Source of the DNA: Deltaproteobacteria bacterium
GTDB taxonomy: Bacteria > Desulfobacterota > GWC2-55-46 > JAUVFY01
NCBI GenBank assembly: GCA_030594025.1
Contig: JAUVFY010000024.1
Coordinates: 1-11,881, forward strand
Length of the DNA: 11,881 nt
Direction of reading: 5' to 3'
In this document: piece by piece, positions 6,792-11,881 of the stretch
Layout: every line of letters begins with the position of its first letter
Numbering within the stretch: the first letter of the stretch is position 1
Notes under the pieces: generated by a model
Database searches by the model: none
Told to the model about the DNA's origin: nothing
The model's input: the letters and a program-made list of their open reading frames with translations, nothing else
Translations under genes and position numbers: made by a program

Positions 6792-7028
6792 ATGAAAAAG
6801 TTCACGGAGGACGAACTCAAAAAGTTCGACGGTAGCGATACCGATAAACCCGTCTACTTTGCATACAAGGGGAAGGTCTACGATGCCACCGAAAGCCCTC
6901 TTTTCGAGAAGGGCATGCACTTTGAACACTATGCGGGGTGTGACCTTACCGAGTTTATGGAGGAGGCGCCCCACGGCGAAGAGTTCCTCGAGGAGCTTCC
7001 GGTTGTAGGCGAGTACATGGAGGAGTAA
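6792..7028 (+). CDS. Small cytochrome b5-like heme-binding domain protein
   Basis: This 78-residue soluble protein has no signal peptide or membrane segment. The fold signature is FTEDELKKFDG (4-14), then VYFAYKGKVYDAT (21-33), GMHFEHYAGCDLT (41-53) and APHGEEFLEELPVVGEY (59-75). This matches the short bacterial cytochrome b5/steroid-binding class in order and spacing. The canonical HPGG motif is absent. By alignment, H43 or H46 and H61 are the candidate heme ligands. The real start is the ATG at 6792, preceded by AAAGGGA (6776-6782) and GGGAG (6784-6788). The same frame is open much further upstream inside the protease gene but is not coding there. It lies 20 bases after the site-2 protease, so it is co-transcribed. 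Electron-transfer or heme-sensor roles are possible; the sequence does not decide between them. Confidence 0.82.
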   Translation: MKKFTEDELKKFDGSDTDKPVYFAYKGKVYDATESPLFEKGMHFEHYAGCDLTEFMEEAPHGEEFLEELPVVGEYMEE

Positions 7029-7066
7029 GGCCCCACGAGCCTGGAGGTTGCGGGTTCTTTTAAAAG

Positions 7067-7825
7067 ATGAAGCTTGTTATATTAGGTTGCGGCACTTCAA
7101 CGGGTGTGCCCGTAATAGGTTGCAGCTGCGGTATATGCACCTCAACGGAGAAGAGGAACAAGCGCACCAGGGCATCCGCCCTGGTCCAGGCCGAAGGCAT
7201 TAATATACTCATTGACACCTCAACGGATCTGAGGGCCCAATCCCTTGCCAACAGGGTTGAAAGGGTCGATGCGGTCCTCTTTACCCATTCCCACGCAGAC
7301 CATATCCACGGCATAGACGACTTGAGGGCCTTCAACATCATTAAGAAAGGGCCCATACCGTGTTACGGGAGCAGTGAGACACTTAAAAGGGTGAGGACGA
7401 TCTTCAACTACATATTTTCCGTGGACAGGGTCATAAGCTGGAGGCCCGAGCTTACCCTCCGGGAGATAGACTCTCCCTTCAAGGTGGGCGGGGTCGAGGT
7501 AACACCCTTCGAGGTTGACCACGGCGACTCACCGGTCCTCGCCTTCCGGATAGAAGGGGCCGCATACATAACCGACTGTAGCGGCATACCCGATGAGAGC
7601 ATGGCGCTTCTTGAGGGACTCGATCTGCTTGTTATCGGGGCGCTCCGCCAGAAATCCCACCCCGCGCATTTTTCCATAGACCAGGCTGTCGAGGCCTCCC
7701 GGAGGATACACCCGAAAAGGACAGTGCTAACACACCTGAGCCATAACGTGGATTACTTAAAGGACGGTAAGAGTCTCCCTCGAGGCGTTGAATTCGCCTA
7801 CGACGGGATGGAAATCGAAATATAA
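7067..7825 (+). CDS. Metallo-beta-lactamase-fold hydrolase, PhnP-like
   Basis: This 252-residue protein opens with GCGTSTGVPVIGC (7-19). Zinc ligands of the fold are visible: THSHADH (73-79), H152 (VDHGDS), D170 (ITDCSG) and H223 or H226 in LTHLSHN. H201 is a further candidate active-site residue. C19, C21 and C24, together with a C-terminal His, match the extra structural zinc site known in PhnP, the cyclic ribose-phosphate phosphodiesterase of phosphonate use. No other phn gene is near, so it is better described as a PhnP-like phosphodiesterase of unknown substrate. An in-frame TAA at 7061-7063 forces the start to the ATG at 7067. The nearest GGAGG (7043-7047) is 19 bases away, an unusually long gap, so translation may depend on the upstream gene. 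It is third in the site-2 protease unit and is followed by a terminator-like hairpin. Confidence 0.9.
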   Translation: MKLVILGCGTSTGVPVIGCSCGICTSTEKRNKRTRASALVQAEGINILIDTSTDLRAQSLANRVERVDAVLFTHSHADHIHGIDDLRAFNIIKKGPIPCYGSSETLKRVRTIFNYIFSVDRVISWRPELTLREIDSPFKVGGVEVTPFEVDHGDSPVLAFRIEGAAYITDCSGIPDESMALLEGLDLLVIGALRQKSHPAHFSIDQAVEASRRIHPKRTVLTHLSHNVDYLKDGKSLPRGVEFAYDGMEIEI

Positions 7826-7869
7826 AGAGACTCCTCAAGGAACAGACTATAAGGGGTCCTCTCATTTTT
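7826..7869 (+). terminator. Probable intrinsic terminator of the protease/cytochrome/hydrolase unit
   Basis: AGAG and CTCCT (7826-7835) pair with AGGGG and CTCT (7852-7862) to form an interrupted 9-bp stem with a 16-base loop and a small internal loop. TTTTT follows at 7865-7869. It starts directly after the stop codon at 7823-7825. The stem is imperfect, so the call is moderate. Confidence 0.5.
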
Positions 7870-7874
7870 CCATA

Positions 7875-7903
7875 TTGACATCGTACGATTATATGGCAAT
7901 ACT
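7875..7903 (+). promoter_or_regulatory. Promoter of the Cys-rich mini-protein gene
   Basis: A perfect TTGACA (7875-7880) is followed 17 bases later by AATACT (7898-7903, four of six consensus). The start would be near 7910, giving a leader of about 25 bases. It follows the preceding terminator closely, which supports an independent transcription unit for the two small genes downstream. Confidence 0.6.
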
Positions 7904-7916
7904 TAAACAGGTTGGT

Positions 7917-7928
7917 GAAAGGAGGTGA
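7917..7928 (+). promoter_or_regulatory. Exceptionally strong ribosome binding site
   Basis: GAAAGGAGGTGA is complementary over 12 bases to the conserved 3' end of bacterial 16S rRNA. Six bases separate it from the ATG at 7935. This is by far the best ribosome site in the window and suggests very high translation of the 34-residue protein. Confidence 0.85.
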
Positions 7929-7934
7929 CAAGTG

Positions 7935-8039
7935 ATGTGTCAGACTTGTGGATGTTCACCTTGCAAGAAGTGCGGAGCCCCCATTGAGAATGGTGTGTGC
8001 AGCGGGTGTAACAAGAAGTCCGACGAATGCACCTGCTAG
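7935..8039 (+). CDS. 34-residue cysteine-rich, metallothionein-like protein
   Basis: This small gene encodes 34 residues, nine of them cysteine: positions 2, 5, 7, 10, 13, 22, 25, 32 and 34. The pattern is CxxCxCxxCxxC, then CxxC, then a terminal CTC, with no histidine. This is the arrangement of a metal-thiolate cluster or a tight double zinc knuckle rather than a random frame. CKKCGAPIENGVCSGC (10-25) resembles a small zinc ribbon. A near-consensus promoter and a 12-base ribosome site precede it, so expression should be high. A GTG directly precedes the ATG in frame; I prefer the ATG. It probably shares a transcript with the DUF2892 gene 60 bases downstream. Possible roles are zinc or copper buffering or a redox/metal chaperone; the sequence does not distinguish them. 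Confidence 0.85.
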   Translation: MCQTCGCSPCKKCGAPIENGVCSGCNKKSDECTC

Positions 8040-8099
8040 GGGAAATAAGGTAAAAATACCCAGAAGGTTTTCTTAGGTTGTTAAGGAAGGAGAAACCCG

Positions 8100-8318
8100 A
8101 TGGATATACCTTGTAACGTGGGCGGACCGGAGCGTTTCTTCCGCATCGGACTGGGGGTGGTGCTTGTTTTAATGGTCATTTTCGGTGCCGTGGGAGGAAC
8201 AGTGGGCTTTATCACCTTCGTTATAGGCGCTGTGGCACTGGGAACAGGTATTATAAAATATTGTCCTATAAGCGCCCTTACTGGAAGAAACACCTGCGAG
8301 AGCGCGGGTGGGGAATAA
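8100..8318 (+). CDS. DUF2892 (YgaP-type) small membrane protein
   Basis: This 72-residue protein has two hydrophobic helices, at about 15-32 and 35-52, and the DUF2892 signature: CNVGGPERFFRIGLG (5-19) at the start, TGIIKYCP (49-56) after the second helix, and LTGRNTC (60-66) near the end. The same module is the membrane-anchoring tail of the rhodanese YgaP; stand-alone copies are common and of unknown function. The three cysteines (C5, C55, C66) are conserved family features and lie at the membrane surface. AAGGAG (8087-8092) is 7 bases before the ATG. I see no separate promoter in the 60 bases upstream, so it is probably co-transcribed with the Cys-rich gene. Confidence 0.9.
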   Translation: MDIPCNVGGPERFFRIGLGVVLVLMVIFGAVGGTVGFITFVIGAVALGTGIIKYCPISALTGRNTCESAGGE

Positions 8319-8375
8319 TCCGGAGGCTCGAATCTAAAACAGATAAATTGCCTTAACAGTAAGCGGTGCTTTATC

Positions 8376-8403
8376 ATCTACACACCGGACCAGGGGTGTA
8401 GAT
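8376..8403. repeat. Inverted repeat in the convergent intergenic gap
   Basis: ATCTACAC (8376-8383) and GTGTAGAT (8396-8403) are exact inverted copies, extended by two more pairs after one mismatch. There is no T-run on either side, so it is not a classical intrinsic terminator alone. It sits four bases from the larger hairpin at 8407-8448 and may act with it. Confidence 0.6.
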
Positions 8404-8406
8404 AGC

Positions 8407-8448
8407 GAACAGGCCCGGGCGCAATTAAAAAAGCGCCCGGGCCTGTTC
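8407..8448. terminator. 16-bp perfect hairpin between convergent units, probable two-way terminator
   Basis: GAACAGGCCCGGGCGC (8407-8422) and its exact reverse complement (8433-8448) flank a 10-base A-rich loop. The element lies between the stop of the DUF2892 gene (8318) and the stop of arcC (8453), which are convergent. On the plus strand it is followed only by CTATTTC. On the minus strand the T-run lies in the loop, not after the stem. Position and strength argue for a terminator; the missing tail is atypical. Confidence 0.65.
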
Positions 8449-8452
8449 TATT

Positions 8453-9424
8453 TCAGCGGTAAATCCTCGTGCCCTTTTTCCCCTCGAGCGCTTCTTCTAC
8501 GAGTTCCGGGGTTGTTATGAAGACCTCTTTTCCTCCCCCTTCAAGGAACTCAACAGCCGCCTCTATCTTGGAGCCCATGCTCCCCGGGGCAAACTCTCCA
8601 GCATTAAGGTGCCTCCGGGCCTCTTCCACGTTCATAGTTTCGATGCCCCTCTGTGTGGGCTTGCCGAAATCGAGGTAGACCATTTCCACCTGCGTCAGGT
8701 TTATGAATACTTCCGCATTGACCTCTTTTGCCAGAACGCTCGTTGCAAGGTCCTTGTCGATTACCGCGTCCACCCCCCTTAAGTGCCCGTCTGTATCTTC
8801 GACCACGGGCACACCTCCTCCCCCAGCGGCTATTACCACAACCCCGGAAAGGGCGAGCCTTTTTATTACGTCGGCCTCGACCACCCTTACGGGCCTGGGC
8901 GAAGCTACGACCCTCCTGTAGCCCCTGAGGCTGTCCTCTACCATGACGTAGCCCTTTTCCCTGGTAAGGGCCTGGGCCTCTTGACTTGTATAGAAGGGGC
9001 CTATGGGTTTTGTGGGGTTTTTGAAGGCGGGGTCGACTCTGTCCACCACCACCTGGGTCACAACGGTTACAACGTCCTCTATCCTGTGGGTCTTACGGAG
9101 TTCGTTGTAAAGCGTTTGCTGGATCATGAAGCCTATGCCGCCCTCGCTGTCCGCGTCACAGATGTAAAGCGGCATGGGTGGTATTTTTGTCTTAACCGCC
9201 TCGAAGCTTATAAGTATGTTGCCCACTATGGGGCCGTTTCCGTGGGTTATTATGATGGGTCTTCCGCTCTCTACCATGCGGGCGACACAGGCCATGGAGC
9301 TCTGGATGTTTTTGAACTGTTCCTCCACGGTCCCTTTTTCGCCCCTTTTTATTATGGCATTTCCACCGAGGGAAATTATGGTGGGCCCTGCTGGGAGCAT
9401 GGTGAGGTGGTCGGAGGTTTGCAC
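8453..9424 (-). CDS. arcC: Carbamate kinase
   Basis: This 323-residue amino-acid kinase-fold enzyme makes ATP from carbamoyl phosphate and ADP, yielding ammonia and CO2, or runs in reverse. Motifs in order are ISLGGNA (17-23), THGNGPIVG (60-68), KPIGPFYT (139-146), RRVVASPRP (170-178), AAGGGGVPV (199-207), AVIDKDLA (220-227) and APGSMGSKIEA (279-289). Length and motifs are those of a complete enzyme. The frame opens with GTG at 9424, directly after the trxB stop, with no convincing ribosome site. An ATG at 9400 (codon 9) would give the more typical N-terminus but also lacks one, so termination-reinitiation from trxB is likely. Arginine deiminase and ornithine carbamoyltransferase, the usual partners, are not in the window. 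The link with trxB and trkH is positional only. Confidence 0.93.
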   Translation of the reverse strand: MQTSDHLTMLPAGPTIISLGGNAIIKRGEKGTVEEQFKNIQSSMACVARMVESGRPIIITHGNGPIVGNILISFEAVKTKIPPMPLYICDADSEGGIGFMIQQTLYNELRKTHRIEDVVTVVTQVVVDRVDPAFKNPTKPIGPFYTSQEAQALTREKGYVMVEDSLRGYRRVVASPRPVRVVEADVIKRLALSGVVVIAAGGGGVPVVEDTDGHLRGVDAVIDKDLATSVLAKEVNAEVFINLTQVEMVYLDFGKPTQRGIETMNVEEARRHLNAGEFAPGSMGSKIEAAVEFLEGGGKEVFITTPELVEEALEGKKGTRIYR

Positions 9425-10348
9425 TTACTCTATATGGCTCTGTGCCACGAAGGCGGCGATAGCACCGTCACCCACGGCAGTGGATACCTGAGGAAGCGGG
9501 GTGATGCGGCAGTCGCCGGCGGCCAAAATGCCGGGAACAGAGGTCTCCATCCTCTGGTTGGTCTTTATGAAGCCCTTTTTGTCCTTCTCAACGTCCACGA
9601 AATCTGTCGTAGGGTTTATTCCCACGAACATGAAGACCCCTTGAACCTCCAATGTCTTTTTCTCCCTGGTCTTGAGGTCCTCGAGCACAACTCCGTTCAC
9701 CCCCGTCTTGTCCCCCTTGACCTCCTTCAGGATATGGCTCCAGTGGATCCGTATGTTCGGGGTTTCAAAGGTCTTCTCATGGAGTATCTTTTCGGCCCTG
9801 AGCTGGTCCCTTCGGTGTACGAGGTTCACCTCTTTTGCGAGTTTCGCGAGATAAATGGCCTCCTTTACGGCCGTATCCCCTCCGCCCACGACCGCTATGG
9901 TCTGGCCCTTGAAAAACGGCCCGTCGCAAGTTGCGCAGTATGAGACACCCTTTCCTAAAAATTCCTTCTCCCCGGGTACCCCGAGCATCCTGGGCTTTGC
10001 ACCCGTTGCGACTATTACGGCCTTTGCCCGGAGCTCACCCTCCGAGGTCTTTACAACCTTAATATTTCCGTCGAGCCCTATATTCTCGACAGCCGCAAAC
10101 TTTATCTCCATGCCGAACCCCTTTGCATGGGCCTCGAACTTATCCATCAGCTCCTGGCCGCTTATGGAGGGGAAGCCCGGGTAGTTCTCTATGACGTCGC
10201 TCAAGGCTATCTGCCCCCCGACTATCTCCTTTTCGATGACAAGCGTTTTTACCCGTGCCCTCAGGGCGTATATGGCCGCGGTGAGCCCGGCGGGCCCGCC
10301 GCCGATGATGATAAGGTCGTACATCCCCTGTCCTTTCGCCTCCGTCAT
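9425..10348 (-). CDS. trxB: Thioredoxin reductase (NADPH)
   Basis: This 307-residue flavoprotein passes electrons from NADPH through FAD to thioredoxin. The FAD-binding IIGGGPAGLTAA (14-25), redox-active CATC (138-141), NADPH-binding VVGGGDTA (153-160), VHRR (177-180, favouring NADPH) and C-terminal GILAAGDC (273-280) are all present at the expected spacing of low-molecular-weight bacterial enzymes. GAGAGGT (10363-10357) lies 8 bases before the ATG at 10348. A second candidate ATG at 10324, eight codons in, begins at MYDLIIIGGG and also has a purine-rich stretch upstream. It lies 38 bases after trkH and directly abuts arcC, so all three are likely one transcript. No thioredoxin gene is in the window. 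Confidence 0.94.
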   Translation of the reverse strand: MTEAKGQGMYDLIIIGGGPAGLTAAIYALRARVKTLVIEKEIVGGQIALSDVIENYPGFPSISGQELMDKFEAHAKGFGMEIKFAAVENIGLDGNIKVVKTSEGELRAKAVIVATGAKPRMLGVPGEKEFLGKGVSYCATCDGPFFKGQTIAVVGGGDTAVKEAIYLAKLAKEVNLVHRRDQLRAEKILHEKTFETPNIRIHWSHILKEVKGDKTGVNGVVLEDLKTREKKTLEVQGVFMFVGINPTTDFVDVEKDKKGFIKTNQRMETSVPGILAAGDCRITPLPQVSTAVGDGAIAAFVAQSHIE

Positions 10349-10386
10349 TATTAATTACCTCTCAGCTAAATCCTGAACCTCTTATC

Positions 10387-11838
10387 TTAACCTTTCCAGA
10401 ATGCAGGCACAAGCAGTATTAGAAGCGTGTAAATCTCGAGCCTGCCGAGTAACATGTTGAATATGAGTATGCATTTGCCGGCATCGGGTACCATGGAATA
10501 GTTCGAGGCGGGCCCTGTCTGGCCCAGCGCCGGCCCCACGTTTCCGAGCGTTGCCGCAGCCGATGAGACCGCGGTCCATGTGTCGAGGCCCGTCCAGGAT
10601 AGTGCCATGGCCGAGGCGACAAAGATAATAAGAAAGAGTATCGTAAAGCCGGCGACACCTTTAATAACCTCCGGCGGCACAGCCCGTCCACCCAGCTTCA
10701 CTGTTATTACGGCATGGGGGTGTATGAGCCGGTAGATTTCCTGGTAGCAGAGCTTCAAAAGGAGAAGCACCCGTATGCACTTTATCGAACCGGTTGTGGA
10801 GCCGGCCGAGCCGCCGAAGAACATGAGTATCAAAAGGAGGACCTGTGAAAAGGAAGTCCAGGAGGCAAAGTCAGCCGTAGAGTATCCCGTTGTCGTGGTT
10901 ATGGAGACGACCTGGAACGAGGCGTACCTGAAAGACTCCGAGAGGCTCTTGTAAACGGTTCCGTTCAGGTTCAGCGTTACCAGAACGGTAGCAACGACCA
11001 TAACCCCTATATAAAATTTGAACTCTTCGCTCTTTGGATAGGCCCTTATGCCTTTAGAGAAGAACCCGTAGTGGAGCGCGAAGTTCGTGGCCCCTACGAC
11101 CATCAGTATCATTATGATCCCCTCGACGAAGACGTTCTGGAAGTGCCCTATACTAAAATTCTTGTCCGAGAACCCCCCCGTAGCGACCCCGCCCACCGTG
11201 TGGACAAAGGCATCGAACAAGTTCATGCCCGCAAGGACGAGGAAGACCATTATGGTAAAGGAAAAAAGGAGGTATATTTTCAGCAGTATCCGTGCCATCT
11301 CCTTTATCCTGGGGGCGAACTTCTCCCCCGAGATGTCCGATGCCTCGGCCCTGTAAAGCTGCATTCCCCCGATACCGAGAAACGGCAGTATGGCGACGCT
11401 AAGAACGATTATCCCCATCCCCCCGAGCCAGTGGGTCATGGACCGCCAGAAGAGTATGCCGTGGGGAAGGGATTCTATGTCGGTGAGTATCGAGGCGCCG
11501 GTCGTGGTAATCCCCGAGACGGCCTCAAAGAGGGCGTCAACGGGCGAGGGGAAGGCCCCGGATAGGAGGTAAGGAACAGAGCTGAAAATCCCCGCACTCA
11601 GCCACGAAAACGATACTATGACGAACCCTTCCCTGTGGCTTACCTCGAGGATCGGCCCCCTGAAGGCGAGGTACATGAGGGCCCCGACGGTACCGGTCAT
11701 GATGAAGGAATAGAGGAACGTGAGGGTGTCGCCGTCTCTATAGAAAAAAGAGACGACCAGAGGCGCCAGCATGGCCAGCGCAAGGAAGATATTTATGAGC
11801 CCTACTACCTGAAAGGCTACCCTGAGCCTCAAACCCAT
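10387..11838 (-). CDS. trkH: TrkH-family potassium uptake channel subunit
   Basis: This 483-residue membrane protein consists of four M1-P-M2 repeats. The selectivity-filter loops are visible in order: SGITTTGAS (108-116), GGVATGGFS (216-224), SITTTTGYS (312-320) and ATLGNVGP (429-436). FGGSAGSTTGSIKCIR (341-356) is the intramembrane gating loop after the third filter. It would work with a cytosolic TrkA (NAD/ATP-binding) partner, possibly encoded just beyond the right edge. Start choice: the ATG at 11838 has GGGAGG directly against it with no spacer, while a TTG two codons later (11832) lies 6 bases from that site. An in-frame TAA upstream rules out a longer protein. A possible -10, TATAAG (11874-11869), leaves its -35 outside the window. 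Confidence 0.93.
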   Translation of the reverse strand: MGLRLRVAFQVVGLINIFLALAMLAPLVVSFFYRDGDTLTFLYSFIMTGTVGALMYLAFRGPILEVSHREGFVIVSFSWLSAGIFSSVPYLLSGAFPSPVDALFEAVSGITTTGASILTDIESLPHGILFWRSMTHWLGGMGIIVLSVAILPFLGIGGMQLYRAEASDISGEKFAPRIKEMARILLKIYLLFSFTIMVFLVLAGMNLFDAFVHTVGGVATGGFSDKNFSIGHFQNVFVEGIIMILMVVGATNFALHYGFFSKGIRAYPKSEEFKFYIGVMVVATVLVTLNLNGTVYKSLSESFRYASFQVVSITTTTGYSTADFASWTSFSQVLLLILMFFGGSAGSTTGSIKCIRVLLLLKLCYQEIYRLIHPHAVITVKLGGRAVPPEVIKGVAGFTILFLIIFVASAMALSWTGLDTWTAVSSAAATLGNVGPALGQTGPASNYSMVPDAGKCILIFNMLLGRLEIYTLLILLVPAFWKG

Positions 11839-11844
11839 CCTCCC
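11839..11844 (-). promoter_or_regulatory. Ribosome binding site abutting the trkH ATG
   Basis: GGGAGG (11844-11839) touches the ATG at 11838. That spacing is poor for initiation there, but it is ideal (6 bases) for the in-frame TTG at 11832-11830. Confidence 0.5.
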
Positions 11845-11881
11845 TTTGGTTATCTTTTATGACAAAGACTTATAGCTTCCA

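Noticed and set aside
7930..8320. Possible toxin-antitoxin or bacteriocin-like small gene pair
   Set aside because: The 34-residue protein is a metal-thiolate pattern without a leader or GG cleavage site, and the second gene matches DUF2892.
8783..9943. 386-residue open frame on the plus strand
   Set aside because: It is antisense to arcC and trxB, both certain from multiple motifs. Its composition (rich in His, Tyr, Gly, Pro) is typical of a shadow frame.

Overview
The window is a compact, GC-rich bacterial chromosomal segment with no rRNA, tRNA, CRISPR array, insertion sequence or phage gene that I could find. All genes share one codon style: AGG is common for arginine and ATA for isoleucine, so nothing stands out as recently transferred. 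The gene content (a DHH-CBS protein of the kind fused to CCA-adding enzymes, a LarE-type sulfur insertase, a site-2 protease, a tiny b5-type cytochrome, DUF2892, a Cys-only mini-protein) resembles anaerobic Desulfobacterota/former Deltaproteobacteria or Nitrospirota. That placement is an inference from gene style and no marker gene confirms it.

Layout. (1) Minus strand, 1-1008: 5' part of a DHH phosphoesterase-DHHA1-CBS protein that runs off the left edge. (2) Plus strand, 1148-3847: a large uncharacterised 899-residue protein. I read its middle as a divergent class III nucleotidyl cyclase fold split by a long charged coiled coil. (3) Minus strand, 5714-3838: two overlapping PP-loop ATPases of sulfur chemistry, an MnmA/ThiI-like thiolase with a C-terminal DUF814-like part, and a three-cysteine LarE. 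(4) Plus strand, 5869-7825: site-2 protease, 78-residue cytochrome b5-like protein and PhnP-like metallo-beta-lactamase-fold hydrolase, closed by a terminator-like hairpin. (5) Plus strand, 7935-8318: a 34-residue protein with nine cysteines behind a strong promoter and an exceptional ribosome binding site, then a DUF2892 membrane protein. (6) Minus strand, 11838-8453: trkH (K+ uptake), trxB (thioredoxin reductase) and arcC (carbamate kinase), closely packed.

How the parts may work together. Units 3, 5 and 6 lean towards thiol, sulfur and metal chemistry: two sulfur-transfer ATPases, a Cys-rich metal binder and a thioredoxin reductase. Unit 2 may be a nucleotide-signalling protein. No single multi-gene system ties the window together. 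The least explained objects are the 899-residue cyclase-like protein and the Cys-rich mini-protein.

Regulatory signals can be read in most intergenic gaps. Divergent sigma70-like promoters occur at 1015-1139 and 5741-5789. The first pair places transcription starts almost on the predicted start codons. The gap between the convergent units 5 and 6 holds two strong inverted repeats.
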